Source: Conchocele bisecta (taxonomy: Eukaryota > Mollusca > Bivalvia > Lucinida > Thyasiridae). From it: DNA of 64,000 bases. The notes below the pieces were generated by a model. That model was not told the DNA's origin and made no database searches. It saw only the letters and a list, made by a program, of their open reading frames with translations. A program made the translations under genes and the position numbers. The stretch covers positions 121,101,078 to 121,165,077 of the forward strand of contig CM055265.1 of NCBI GenBank assembly GCA_029237695.1, given 5' to 3'. Positions within the stretch are counted from its first letter, which is position 1; every line of letters starts with the position of its first letter. Below, one piece after another: positions 1 to 11,184 of the stretch.

Positions 1-148
1 GTCTGCTGTTTTAAATATTTTTATATTTTCTCCACAAAAACATACTGAGACGATTCTACTGCGCTGCCAAAACAGGTTTTTAAAGAGATTAAAATATACA
101 AAATGAGCAGACGGCAATTTTATTTTTCAGCGTTTTAATGGTTAAGGG
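1..148. mobile_element. Family P element, internally deleted
   Basis: GTCTGCTGTTTTAAATA at the left and GAGCAGACGGCAATTTT near the right form an imperfect inverted repeat, shared with the copies at 18.6-19.1 kb. The left boundary may be cut by the window edge. Confidence 0.6.
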
Positions 149-531
149 GTAAACTATTGATATGGCACAACTTGAAGTACAGTATGCACTGCTACAGTAT
201 GTACCAAAACATTCAACAACATTACAGATTATGCATAGCAATATCAGAAAGATACGGTAACACATATACAAGACATCATCAATTCAAGTACTATACAGAT
301 TCCAGATATCTATGATCATTATAGATATATTGAAAACTGATTGAAGAGCAATAGTTACAATAATTCCGCCACGGAAGCGGTGTCGCGCCTGAAAATGCCT
401 TATCGGTACATCGCCAAGTTTACTTCTGTTTTGTGAATGAAATAGTTGACCCCGGATCGAGTATATTAAAACATACAAATGACGTCATTGGGGAAACCGC
501 TGACAAAATTTTCAATGTGTGGAAGCCCAAA
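149..531. other. No gene seen
   Basis: Unique-looking sequence, apart from AATTCCGCCACGGAA at about 361-376, which recurs at about 61639 and 63983 next to the duplicated segment there. Confidence 0.5.
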
Positions 532-1713
532 CTTGTTAGATTTTCTTTTGTCGTATTTCAGTACTTGCATTAATATGGGTATTAATATACGCTGGATGTG
601 TTATACTGTCATTAATGTGTTCCCTGACTGTAAGTTATCACCTTAAATACTGACTTATTGACCCCCTTCCCTGAACGTAGAATTGACACTCATGTTGGCG
701 TGTATTGGCCACCATAGACCAATGTCAATCAGGCCGAATTCAGGAATGTCACTAAAATCCACTGTAAATCCATCGATAGAGAGAGAGAATGAGGATTAAA
801 CATCAGTTAGACCTACACGTGCGAGTTTTGTTTCGCACAGGTGTCGGGTGAGTTTAAAAATAGGCTGTCGGAAGGTCAAACTTGATGTAGTTTGTGCGTT
901 AAACGCGTCGCTTGTTTCGGAGAGTATTCGGAGGGGAGTTAACTCTGTTACTAAATTTAGCGATGACCGCAAATGGGGGCAAATCACGCGCAACAAAATA
1001 ATCCGATGTATTTTTGTACGTAGAACATCCGTTGTTGATATTGTGCAGTGCAAGTAGTTTTTCATAATATTATTTTCAATTTGCGGTTGCGTATGCCAGT
1101 TAAACGTTGAGTAACACAATGCATTTTGTTGTTATGGTTATTCCAAGATATCACTACGGACGTGCCCATCGATGGGGGTCTGGGGCGTGGCTTACTGTCC
1201 GACGCGATTCCAATACATAGGCTACCCTATGTAAAAACTATATCGTAGAACTTTGAAATCAATGTCGGTAAATTATCGAATGCAATACTTTAAAATCTAT
1301 TATACAGTGGGTCATATATTATAAAAGTATTGAATACATTCATACGTTCGCAGTCAACAATAACACACGGATACTATTGTATCTACTGTTGGTTGCCCAA
1401 CCTGTTTGCTTTGTTTTTCATGGAATGATATCTTAGTAAGCATGCATTACATGTATGTCGATAAATGGTGCCAATATTTCTTTTCTGTATTCTGACTCGT
1501 GCACTTGTCGTGCATGTAACACCAAGGTACAAGATATGATTGTAAACTGCACAATAACTAATTAAATTATCATTTTAAATATAATGTGAAGCCGCCAAGT
1601 AATGGTCTACGTGAGCTGCACTTACACAATGCATTATCCGTCACGATGTAACAAATAGTTATCAAATATCCTTCTCAGCGTAGCCTCATTTCTTATGAAA
1701 TCAGTCGTTTGTC
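532..1713. repeat. Left arm of a ~1.2-kb inverted repeat
   Basis: The reverse complement matches 15084-16272 over its whole length with scattered mismatches. Apparent reading frames in both arms are mirror copies with no family resemblance. Confidence 0.88.
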
Positions 1714-2265
1714 ACGTGATGTAAGCATAGTTTCTGTGCTCGAAAAATATAAACAATATCGGGGGACATAACGAAGTTGGGTTTTTCTTTCTTTCTTTCT
1801 TATGAGTAAGTTAACCTATTGTTTAATTCATGCAGAACCAGTACAGACCGACTGCAGGTCATGTACAAGTAGGTTCCACAGCATCCATACGAATAGTGAA
1901 AGTAGGATAGACTGGCCTTATTGGATGGGATTCGGTTAAATTAAATAGTAAAACTATTTGGTGCGTTCTAACTGCTAAGTTGTGCATAGGCCCTATGTGA
2001 GATATGGTTTCCTGTATAATTTGAAGTTGAAAGTTTATTTTTGTTGTAGCTATGTCTTTGTGAACATAATGTAAAGTTACTGCGACAAGAGTAAGTGGGT
2101 CAACTCCGCGATGCAACACATTTTGTCATTTTCGTATCGTATTCAAAATCTTCTAAAATCTTGAGAAACATTTCATAGCTTTATTTTTCAAATATTGTAG
2201 TCAGGTTTCTGTAAATTACCTGTAGGTGATTGGGCTTGGAATGTGGCAGTAATATACACCAAAAC
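1714..2265. other. No gene seen; short (TTTC)n tract
   Basis: A pyrimidine tract with TTTC repeats at 1783-1800. The rest has no repeat or coding signal I recognise. Confidence 0.5.
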
Positions 2266-2270
2266 AGTTA

Positions 2271-2626
2271 TTTTATCAGGTAACCTGCCCTGTATTGACC
2301 GAATACGTACTGACTGATAACATATTGTTGTATCAGGCATTGACCTGATATCAACATCCGGGTTACAAACTGACGTTCCATTGTGGTCAGTTGACGTCAC
2401 GTGACATTACCGAATGACGTCAGTGTAATGACGCAACGTAAACAAGTCCGCGTTATGTCCATAGAATACGACGTAATCTAATGTCATTTTTGAGCATAAA
2501 ACGTTACCTGATAAATAGAATACCAGGCTAGTGTATTTTGATATAAAGTTTATCAGGCTCGGCTCGGAAACGGTAGGAATTCCTCGGCAAGCCTCGGAAT
2601 TCCTACGCGTTTCATAGCCTTGTATA
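2271..2626. mobile_element. Family E element, right end degraded
   Basis: TTTATCAGGTAACCTGCCC start and a GGAATTCC-centred palindrome at about 2550-2610. It aligns with the complete copy at 48.6 kb but lacks its final palindrome arm. Confidence 0.75.
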
Positions 2627-2654
2627 TAGTGTGTTTTTCAGTTGTTTCCATTGT

Positions 2655-2918
2655 TATAGAGAATAGTAGGTTGGTGCCGTGAATGGGTAAAAATATCTGG
2701 CAGTTTCCTTGCCGCGCCAGATATTTTTACCCATTCACGGCACTAACCTACTATTCTATTTATCCCGTCAACACCTACAAATGGCTGTAAAATGCAAACA
2801 TATAAACCCAGCCACCGCACATATTCTTACGCAGTGATTAGGTCGTATTGACAGGATATCAAAAATGTTTCACGGCACCGTGTTTCACGGCACATACGCA
2901 CTGTGTTGACGGGATAAA
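2655..2918. mobile_element. Family D MITE
   Basis: Hairpin built on GAATAGTAGGTTGGTGCCG, followed by TTTATCCCGTCAACACC and ending TGTTGACGGGATAAA. It carries the CACGGCACCGTG inner palindrome shared by all copies. Confidence 0.85.
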
Positions 2919-3548
2919 TTTGATTTATGTTGGACAATTAAGAAGTACGGGAAAGTGGCGTGACATCGAGACATTGTTCCAACATTTGCCAAAATTAGGC
3001 ACACGTGTATTGTTTTCGCACATCGGTATAGTACCAATACAGTAGCACTGAGAAAACAATGTTTTCCTTTCCGCATGTGTCATAAAGAAAATGTCATGAC
3101 CGACCGTTCCAAGCCAGTACATTTTTGTCTGTTGACCATTCCAGAGTGGCATACATGTTGTTATCGTTTGATTGTTTAGTCTGTATATGTAGAATGGTTT
3201 ATTATAACACTATTTAGGGCAAATTTATGCGATATTATGGACTTTTGTGCTTTTAATCCACCATATATTAAAGGTTTCCTTAGTTATGTAGTAACTCGAT
3301 TTAAGGCAGAATGTGGACAGTCACATTGTGGAGTTACACAGCTGCTGTGTGACAACCATTGTATCAAGGAATAGAACCTAGTTATGAATAATGAATATTG
3401 CAAACAGATTTTAGTGAGACTGGTACACAAGTAAGAAAATTAATTCATAACGTTGACAGCAGAGCCATCTGGCGTCATAATGAGGTATTACATGTAAATC
3501 ACCCTTATTGCTTGCGTCATTCGGCTTGTGGCTTGATTATTGCTGCTT
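2919..3548. other. No gene seen
   Basis: Short open frames on both strands around 2925-3150 overlap each other and resemble no family. No strong internal repeat. Confidence 0.45.
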
Positions 3549-3626
3549 GCAGAAAGTAAGGATCAAGCCACAATCCGCAACCGGTAGGCACCGGTTGCGG
3601 ATTGTGGCTTGATCCTAACTTTCTGC
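3549..3626. repeat. 78-bp near-perfect palindrome
   Basis: Arms GCAGAAAGT...GCAACCGGT and the reverse complement, separated by about four bases. Solitary in this window. Confidence 0.85.
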
Positions 3627-4387
3627 GGATCAGTCCTTGCTCCCATCGGACTTATTCAAAGTGCCAAGTGCTTTGTTCTTACTTTTTTTTTACAATGCTT
3701 AGTGCAATACAACAAGGACATGCATACGGACTTATCAAGATGTGTAATGTAAATACGACGAAGAACAAAGCAACCAGCAGAATAGCCATGTAAGGAAGAC
3801 AAATACAATTACAACAAGCAGATTTCAAATGCAATAAAGGCAAATGACGAATGCAATAACATGATTATAAGTTGTTATGACATCAGCACGCAATCATCAA
3901 GCCACATCAAATTATGGCGGATATTACCTTCCATATGATTTTACCTGTATTTATATCGGTTTGTAATAAAATCATGCAACATTATCCTCGCGTATGAAAG
4001 TCACCGATATTTAACATGATGGTTCGCCAGTGATTGATTTGTATGGTGGCACCGGCACCCCATATTCCTACACTGCAACTGCATCTTCTAACTATTATCA
4101 TTTCGATAACTTTAGAAATCAAACTACTGAAAATACTGAGCTGCGAGCCCAACTGAAATGGGTGGTAAACAGTGTTTTAGTATATTCTCCTTTAAATATT
4201 TCAAATAGAATAATTGTAGTAAATGGTGTTATGGGAAACTGTATATTTTTAGATGCCAGATCGCCTCAGATGCGATTTCCTGACACCTAGGCCACGAAAA
4301 AAGTCATCCAACTATTCGAGTATTGTAGATTTTCGTTTTTTTTTCTGTTTTTTTGCCGGGAGCAGGGGGGGTTGACTTTATCAAAGG
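3627..4387. other. No gene recognised
   Basis: An 86-codon open frame at 4030-4290 (+) has no family resemblance or visible splice partner, and I do not call it. T-rich tract at 4329-4352. Confidence 0.45.
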
Positions 4388-4885
4388 TACGGAGCCCCGC
4401 AGGGGACGTAGGATTCTTTTTTTTATTAATTCGTTCACTCGAATTAATAATTCGTTCCCACGAAATAACAATTCATTCCCTTAATTTAACAATTCGTTCC
4501 CACAAATTAACAGTTCGTTCCCACGAATTAACTATTCGTTCCCTCAATTTAACAATTCGTTCCCACGAAATGACAATTCGTTCCCACGGAAACGAATTGT
4601 TAATTCGTGGGAACGAATTGTTATATCTTGGGAACGAATTGTTATATCGTGGAACGATTGTTAATTCGAGGGAACGAATTGTTAATTTGAGGGAACGAAT
4701 TGTTAATTCGAGGAAACGAATTGTTATATCGTGGGAACGAATTGTTAATTCGAGGGAACGAATTGTTATATCGTGGGAACGAATTGTTAATTCGAGGGAA
4801 CGAATTGTTACATTGAGGGAACGAATTGTTATTTCGTTGGAACCAATTAATAAACAAAAATCCATGTCCGCTGCGGGGCTCCGTA
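4388..4885. mobile_element. Family I: TIR-bounded inverted minisatellite, complete
   Basis: Begins TACGGAGCCCCGCAGGGGAC and ends with the inverse GCGGGGCTCCGTA. Between them, ~21-bp units (AACAATTCGTTCCC plus a variable ACGAATT/TCAATTT) run one way to about 4590, then flip at a CCCACGG...CGAATTG centre and run the other way. Confidence 0.9.
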
Positions 4886-5036
4886 GCATTGTACTGACAC
4901 TGCAACAATGAACGGCATTGACATAGGTGTTTTAGAGACGTTGTATCTTTATTCGAGAGGTGTTGAACTGTACTTGATGGTTTACAATGCATCGATCCAA
5001 TTGTTGGCTATCGCGGGTGCTGACTGAATGAACACG

Positions 5037-5444
5037 TACGTTCGTTCCCTCGATTTAACAATTCGTTCGCTCGAATTAACAATCTTTCCCACGATATAAC
5101 AATTCGATATAACAAATCGTTCTAACTAATTACCAATGCGTTCCCTCAATTTAACAATTCGTTCCCACGAAATAACAATTCGTTCCCACGGGAACGAATT
5201 GTTAATTCGTGAGAACGAATTGTTATATCGTGGGAACGATTTTTAATTCGAGGGAACGAATTGTTAAATGGAGGGAACGAATTGTCATTTCGTGGGAACG
5301 AATTGTTAATTCGAGGAAACGAATTGTTACATAGTGGGAACGAATTGTTTATTCGAGGAAACGAATTGTTACATTGACGAAACGAATTGTTATTTCGTTG
5401 GAATGAATTAATAACAAAATCCATGTCCCCTGCGGGGCTCCGTA
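5037..5444. mobile_element. Family I copy, left terminal repeat missing
   Basis: Same inverted array, flipping at CCCACGGGAACG (about 5185). Only the right terminus, ending 5444, is present. Confidence 0.88.
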
Positions 5445-5579
5445 GCATTGTGCATGGGAGTCAAATCAGTTTCTGCAACAACGTTTACACTACCGAATCA
5501 TAGCCCTGATAGTTCATACTGTGTTCAGTAGGTTGTACAACACCGCCCGCGTTAATCGTGCCAATATGTCAATAAAATA

Positions 5580-5706
5580 AAAAAATCCATGTCCCATGCG
5601 GGGCTCCGTAGCATTGTACTGACACTACAACAATGAACGGCATTGACATAGGTGTTTTAGTGACGTTGTATCTTTATTCGAGAGGTGTTGAACTGTACTT
5701 GATGGT
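5580..5706. repeat. Direct duplicate of 4857-4983
   Basis: The right end of a family I copy plus about 100 bp of unrelated flank are repeated almost exactly, so a segment was duplicated, not just the element. Confidence 0.85.
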
Positions 5707-5745
5707 GCACGCAATGGTGCACTTAATGGTGCACGTAAAGGGTGC
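5705..5745. repeat. GGTGCAC short tandem repeat
   Basis: Four units of GGTGCAC(G/T) with 3-6 bp spacers. Confidence 0.7.
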
Positions 5746-5921
5746 ACGAAATGTACATTTTCGAACAGAAAAGCTGCCATGGTCGACCAAGGCAGATTAA
5801 TATCAGTACGTCCACACCCGTTGTGCAAATGCATATGTTCATAACAGGCTACTGGTGGCATGATTACCGTGCTGTTTGAAATATGTACAACATTTAAGTA
5901 CCTACGTGTACATTTAACTAT

Positions 5922-5950
5922 ACAGTAGAACCTCTGTAAACCGGAACCAA
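5922..5950. mobile_element. Family T terminus, isolated
   Basis: TACAGTAGAACCTCTGTAAA matches the pogo/Tigger-like terminus of the copies at 45.4 and 57.2 kb. No partner end nearby. Confidence 0.5.
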
Positions 5951-6065
5951 GAAATTACATGTGATCTTATTTTTGATGAGTTTCTGGGTTATTTATCTCG
6001 TTATCGACGGCGCGAAGGGCTAAACAATTGTGTTGCACATCCACGGACAGACGTCAGCAGATTAA

Positions 6066-6309
6066 CCCTTTCACCCCTAAGTAACTGGACTTGATTTTGA
6101 TATGATTATTTTGCAACCCATTCCAATCATTACAAAATGGTTTTCAGACCAGTCCATTTATGAACATGGGGTGTTTTTGTTCTCAACATTATGAAATTTA
6201 TTTGCAAACAGTGCATATCCTAATGAGACGGCTCGTCACGAGCCGGCTCATTTGCGTCTACACTTTTTGCCAATAACACTATACAGACAGGCCTGTGATG
6301 TTGAAAGGG
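6066..6309. mobile_element. Family X (piggyBac-like) MITE
   Basis: TTAA at 6062-6065, then CCCTTTCACCCC, ending GTTGAAAGGG with a mutated second target (TTGG). Central hairpin GACGGCTCGTCACGAGCCGG at 6229-6248. Confidence 0.8.
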
Positions 6310-6318
6310 TTGGGTGGT

Positions 6319-6333
6319 GGGGGGGGGGGGGGT
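6319..6333. repeat. Poly(G) tract
   Basis: About 14 G in a row just right of the MITE. Confidence 0.9.
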
Positions 6334-6833
6334 CGCACCCCCTCTGCCACACCATTACTACATGTAGGGCCCGGATTGTTTTCCTTGTACCACGAGCAAA
6401 CGACTGTGGTACATTTAAACCAACATCGTTTTCTAATTAAATACACGAACACGATGTCAAACGATATGTAAACGACTCGACGTGCATTATAAAAACAACA
6501 CACGACATGTATTGAAACAAAGGACAGGCGTTTAAATAGTTGGAAGCTGTCTATTTAAACTAACATATTGTTTTCGCGTGTACCAAAATCAAACTAATTA
6601 CGCTTGCATATAATACATATCGTAGTACATAGCGATCGTTTTTATTTCGTTTGTTTCGTTTTGGAACTGCCAACAAATCTTGGTTCTACCATGTCACAAT
6701 GAGATGAGTAAACCGTATATCTGATTATGACTGCATACCAGTGTAGACCCAAATGAGCCTGTGATCAGGTATCTTTTTGCATTGGCTTGGTATGGTAGGT
6801 ACTGACTGGAGACATATCGTAACCAGCATTGAC
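6334..6833. other. No gene seen
   Basis: Low-complexity AT-rich sequence. A weak family O remnant may lie at about 6735-6830 (ACTGGAGACATATCGT). Confidence 0.4.
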
Positions 6834-7181
6834 TGCGTCTCTTTCGTGAAACCTGCACAAATTATACGGCCATATAAACAAACAATGCGAAAATAATATT
6901 TTTTCATCAATGTTAAATTTTATCAAAATATAAGAATGAGTCTTTTTTTTATTTCGTGACATTTGGTTCAATATTTATTTTTTTGCGAAAGAAGTATGTA
7001 CCCATGTTAAATCCCCATAGACATCGTCACAGAGTAGTGAAGATGTCAATGGGGATTTAACGTGGGAACATTTTTAAAAATTTAATTTTGTTTTCTTAGT
7101 TTGCTCATTTCCAAGCTAAATGTATCTAGCCAGTAGACAAATTTTTTTTTTCGCGTTTTTTACTCTCCCCCCTTCCCCCCC

Positions 7182-7214
<33 letters not shown>

Positions 7215-7424
7215 ACCCCCCGCCGCCCCCCCCCACCCCCCCCCAGTTCCTCCATCTCCTCGCCCACAAATCAAGTTTTCGTAATAAAGTCAGTATTTGA
7301 CGAAATAAAAAGAAGGTTCATTCTTAAATGTTGATAACATTGATATTATCGAAATAAATATTGTTTGTATACATTGTGGATATGTCTGTAAAATACTAGC
7401 AGGTGTCGTGAAACAGACAGTAGA
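6834..7424. mobile_element. Family C MITE, with internal homopolymer expansion
   Basis: TTTCGTGAAACCTGC at the left, CGTGAAACAGACAG at the right, and the usual GTTAAATCCCCATAGACATC hairpin at 7007-7062. The G-rich middle of the family is replaced by a long C tract. Confidence 0.85.
7165..7246. repeat. Poly(C)-rich tract
   Basis: About 80 bp almost entirely C, inside the family C copy. Length is likely unreliable in any assembly. Confidence 0.9.
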
Positions 7425-7545
7425 TACGTGTATCCAGGTAATAACGCATTTCAAACTGACGTTTCATTTGCTGAATTAATCAATGCAGTGACGCAACGTA
7501 AATATGTACACGTTCTTTTCAAAGCAGACCACGTCCTACATGTGT

Positions 7546-7546
7546 A

Positions 7547-7607
<61 letters not shown>

Positions 7608-7624
7608 GTGTGTGTGTGTGTGTG
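7546..7624. repeat. (TG)n microsatellite
   Basis: About 38 TG dinucleotides with one TGCG interruption. Confidence 0.97.
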
Positions 7625-7828
7625 CCTTCTGTAGCGTAAAGCGTTCTTCCCCTGTTGAGCGCCCGCGTGCGGGTAGGTTTTGAGCGTGGTTCTATGACAA
7701 AAATAAAAATTGTGTATGCTATTTTACACTATTTACTGGTGAAGGAATATGAAAATTGATTTGGGACTTGTTTAAGTTTTAAATCCGTTCATAAATAGAG
7801 TGTTTTCTTATTATTTAGCGGCAATTTC

Positions 7829-7890
7829 AATTTATGTTAAAAACTTCCTCAACCCTTTACAAAGGGTTGATGAAGTTTTTAACATAAATT
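7829..7890. repeat. 62-bp near-perfect palindrome
   Basis: Arms AATTTATGTTAAAAACTTC and reverse complement around CCCTTTACAAAGGG. Confidence 0.85.
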
Positions 7891-8017
7891 TACATTCGTT
7901 TTTTTCAAGGCTTTGTTTCTTTTTATCGGATATATAAGTAGGTTTTGTCCATCCGGGTGGACGCTTAACAGAGAAAAACAATGGCATGGCCTTACCTGAT
8001 GCATATGATGTCATGCC

Positions 8018-8106
8018 AGAGTATTTTGATAGCATTGTTATCAGAATGGGCTCGAAAACGGTAGGAATTCTAGTTGTATGCCTTTCCTAGCCTCGCCTGA
8101 TAAACT
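8018..8106. mobile_element. Family E fragment
   Basis: TTATCAGAATGGGCTCG...GGTAGGAATT and CCTCGCCTGATAAACTTG match the central palindrome of family E. Confidence 0.65.
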
Positions 8107-8310
8107 TGATATAAACATATTGTGGAATAAGTTTAGCAAGACTTAACTGCCGTTGTTTGACACCGCTCACAACGTGTTCAAACATACAGCGTGCACTGTT
8201 TGACCATAGCTGTAGACAATGATCATTGAAGTTCCGGGGCCAAGCCAACACCTTCGTAATGCATGTGTCTCATGACGTTACTAGAACGCGTCATTACGTC
8301 ACCAGACCAC

Positions 8311-8487
8311 GGGGGCCGTTTCACTAAGCTTAGTACGACTGAAATGTTCAATTATTGGATTTACATTTATTGAGCATATGCTGCATATGCTCAATAAATG
8401 TAAATCCATCAATAGAAATTTCCAGATTATCGTAAATTTGCACTTATGAACATCTTAATCGTACGAAGTTTAGTGAAACGGCCCCCA
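8311..8487. mobile_element. Family A MITE, left arm shortened
   Basis: The outer left terminus runs straight into the central palindrome. The right arm to GAAACGGCCCCC is intact. Confidence 0.88.
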
Positions 8488-8594
8488 GTTCACAACGGTC
8501 GCACTGAAATTTTTAAATTGATGCGGTGGATGAGGCACCTGCATCATGCTATGTGTACTGCCGTCCCGGAATACATGTATGTATGTGTAAATCA

Positions 8595-8837
8595 GGGGCC
8601 CGTTTCACTAAACTTCCTACGACTAAAATGTCCGTAAGTGCAAATTTAAGTTCGTCTGTAACTTTCAATTTATGGATTTACATTTATTGAGCATAGGCTG
8701 CATATGCAGCCTATGCTCAATAAATGTAAATCCAATAATTATTTACAAGAAAACATTGTTAATGTGAAATTTACAGACTATCATAATTTTGCACTTACGA
8801 ACATTTTAGTCGTAGGAAGTTTAGTGAAACGGGCCCC
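8595..8837. mobile_element. Family A MITE, full length
   Basis: Both termini (GGGGCCCGTTTCAC and inverse) and the full centre TTTATTGAGCATAGGCTGCA with its mirror. Almost identical to the copy at 9333. Confidence 0.92.
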
Positions 8838-8861
8838 AGCTGTTTGAATGGGACGGGTTAT

Positions 8862-8987
8862 AAAAATACCGAAAGTACCGTGGTACACGGGAACTGTTTG
8901 AACCCTCGGCCTACGGCCTTGGGGTTTAAACAGTTCCATCGAGCCACGGAAAACGTTTACCCACGGCTGGACATGGTCGAACCTTAT
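8862..8987. mobile_element. Palindromic element around GTTTGAACCCTCGGCC
   Basis: Inverted arms (ACCGTGG...GGAACTGTTT and AAACAGTTCC...CCACGG), then GTTTACCCACGGCTGGACAT. A second copy with longer arms lies at 54889-55036. Confidence 0.75.
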
Positions 8988-9332
8988 ATTTCTTCTGCAA
9001 TGTATACAACATAAATACAAGAGAAACATGTACACTTCTCATGGTGTCCGGTTGTGAAAGATTCCAATAAACAACCTAGTATCTTTTCTAGTATCGTATT
9101 GCAAGATTATTCGCTACCCGAAATTTCTGGCTGTTACACAGGGTAGTCACCGTGCGTGACATCCATTACCCGACATGTATTTCACCAAAAACGACAGTAA
9201 AACGGTCTCCACCAGCAGGTAGCGATTTCTCATTAAAACTATAAACAAAATGTACGATGTGTTCCGTAAATGACGTCGACAATTTGCGAAATTTGCTACA
9301 GTAGATCGATATCAAGGTTCGCGAGTGGACCA
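8988..9332. other. No gene seen
   Basis: No repeat or coding signal recognised. Confidence 0.45.
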
Positions 9333-9576
9333 GGTGCCCGTTTCACTAAACTTCCTACGACTAAAATGTTCGTAAGTGCAAATTTAAGATCGTCTGTAAA
9401 TTTCAATTTATGGATTTACATTTATTGAGCATAGGCTGCATATGCAGCCTATGCTCAATAAATGTAAATCCAATAATTATTTACAAGAAAACATTGTTAA
9501 TGTGAAATTTACAGACTATCATAATTTTGCACTTATGAACATTTTAGTCGTAGGAAGTTTAGTGAAACGGGCCCCT
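9333..9576. mobile_element. Family A MITE, full length
   Basis: Near-identical to 8595-8837, including the CTTCCTACGACT variant in the terminus. A 40-bp fragment of another left end follows at 9577-9620. Confidence 0.92.
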
Positions 9577-9654
9577 GGGACCCGCTTCACTAAACTGCGC
9601 ACGATAGAAATGTTCTTATACAAATGTATATGTGAATACGTTTCGCACATTAAG

Positions 9655-10300
9655 GGTACATGCCCACCCAGTAGGCACAACATTTTCTTTATATTAGAGA
9701 CATCATCTGAGACATTTTCTGGCAAAATAAACATTCATTCACCATTACCCCACGTATTGATTGACATTATTATACATTTTCAGTATCGGATGTTGTAGAA
9801 GCAATTACGCACACACATTCATAATCTGGATCGTACAACACCATACATACCAACTCAGTATGCACACAATGTTCTGTATATCAGAGACATCATCTGATAC
9901 ATTTTCTGGCAAAATAAACATTCAGTCACCATTACCCCACGTATTGATTGGCATTATCGTACATGTTATATCAGACGCAAATTCCCACACTGATATCAGG
10001 GGCGATAACCGTATTTCCTTAAAATGTTAACGGATATTACTATTTATTCGCTATGTTTATTTTTTGATGTGCAATTTTCATACTTTTTAATTTGTCGAAA
10101 TTATTATTTTTTCAAGTGACGCATTTAATTAGTAAAAATAATTAAAAAACATCATGCCTCAATATGAATTTGAAAATAACCTGATACCACCGCGCGTCAC
10201 TATCAGTAAAATAAATATTACTAAATGATTATAGCTGTATAGCGGGCACTCGTAATTTTTAGAACTGGTGGAATAATGACACAATGTTCATGTCATTAAA
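9655..10300. mobile_element. Family N element, interrupted duplicate
   Basis: GGTACATGCCCACCCAGTAG start, then ATCTGAGACATTTTCTGGC. At 9795-9855 a GTTGTAGAAGCAATTACGC segment intervenes, and a second start (AACTCAGTATGCACAC) leads into the full internal sequence. Confidence 0.75.
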
Positions 10301-10357
10301 TGTAACACGCACACGAACGATTTTCCCAAATCGACTGTTAACACAAATGTTATTGTG

Positions 10358-10417
10358 GATTTCAAGTTCGCACTTACGAATTTCTTAGTCGTACGAATTT
10401 TAGTGAAACGGGCCCCC
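10358..10417. mobile_element. Family A right-end fragment
   Basis: TTCGCACTTACGAATTTC to GAAACGGGCCCCC, abutting the next copy head to tail. Confidence 0.8.
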
Positions 10418-10620
10418 TGGGGGCCCGTTTCACTAAACTTCGTACGACTAAAATTTCAATTGATGGATTTACATTTATGGAGCATAGGGCTGCATATGCT
10501 AAATAAATGTATATCCAATAATATTTTTCAAGAAAACATTGTTACTGTGAAATTTACAGACTATCATAAGTTTGCACTTACGAACATTTTAGTCGTACGA
10601 CGTTTAGTGAAACGGCCCCT
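10418..10620. mobile_element. Family A MITE, left arm shortened
   Basis: Lacks the GTTCGTAAGTGC part of the left arm. The centre is imperfect (GCATAGGGCTGCATATGC). Confidence 0.88.
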
Positions 10621-11034
10621 AGGAGCTACACTGGTTAGATATGTCATAAGCCACATTTCTCCAGTCATATGTACATATATGTCATCCATTCGACCCTCTA
10701 ACCGAATATTGCAGTCTTTTGTGCAATCACTTGAGTACATTGATATTTTTCATAGATTAAAATTATTGAACAATGAACATTACAGAACAACCTTTAACAG
10801 ACGCAGAAAGCTGTCTTAATATATGGAGATAATAACGAACACCGCTTTAGTATCATTATCAACACCATCGGTGCACTATCTTAAAACGGTTAGTGCCATT
10901 GCAGTTGCGGATAGTGACCAACCCTCCGTCCAGAACAGGGAAATCGGCTCCATTTTAAACAATAGACAGACTGTACGTGCAGGGAACCGACACTTAAATC
11001 TAGGTTAGCTATTGTTTCAAATGAGAGGCGCCGG
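10621..11034 (+). other. Upstream region of the candidate globin promoter
   Basis: Free of recognised MITEs, unlike its surroundings. Short open frames at 10630-10819 and 10823-11008 resemble no family. Confidence 0.4.
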
Positions 11035-11040
11035 TATAAA
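11035..11040 (+). promoter_or_regulatory. TATA box of the candidate globin promoter
   Basis: TATAAA in a GC-rich setting (GGCGCCGG just upstream), 146 bp before the proposed start codon. It predicts a start site near 11065. A single ACGTG core, the minimal hypoxia-response motif, lies at 10975-10979, but one 5-mer is weak evidence. Confidence 0.5.
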
Positions 11041-11064
11041 TGTATCCATTACATAATTAAAGTA

Positions 11065-11184
11065 GTGCCAAAGAATTTCGCCACTGCGCAGATTAAGGGC
11101 CCATCGCCAGTCAGGTGTTCATAGAATGGTCGAGCTGTATCACTCTTAAGGAAAACTTCACCAGGAACAGACGCAATAAAATGG
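11065..11184 (+). other. Candidate globin exon 1 (5'UTR, start codon, donor site)
   Basis: The sequence reads AATAAAATGG followed by a perfect GTAAGT donor at 11185. ATG G joins with CT of exon 2 to give Met-Ala-Gly-Leu-Thr, so the phase fits exactly and total length becomes a multiple of three. The ATG has A at -3 and G at +4, is the first ATG in its frame after a stop at 11094-11096, and follows a TATA box. A seven-codon upstream ORF (11126-11149) lies in the leader. Precoding or N-terminal introns are known from bivalve globin genes. Another ATG-N-GT nearer exon 2 cannot be excluded without transcripts. Confidence 0.58.

Noticed and set aside
848..1057. Plus-strand frame opposite the minus-strand frame in the inverted-repeat arm
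   Set aside because: Shadow of the same repeat; no family resemblance.
796..1119. 107-codon minus-strand frame, repeated at 15813-16013
   Set aside because: Both are copies of one inverted-repeat arm. No domain resemblance, and the second is shorter through mutations.
4372..5448. Open frames of 100-179 codons
   Set aside because: Same cause: family I array read in multiple frames on both strands.
7428..7634. Frame ending in a Val-Cys repeat
   Set aside because: Translation of the (TG)n microsatellite.
10355..10819. 154-codon plus-strand frame
   Set aside because: Its first half is a family A MITE (LVVRSLVKR-type peptide seen in most copies), and the rest has no family resemblance.
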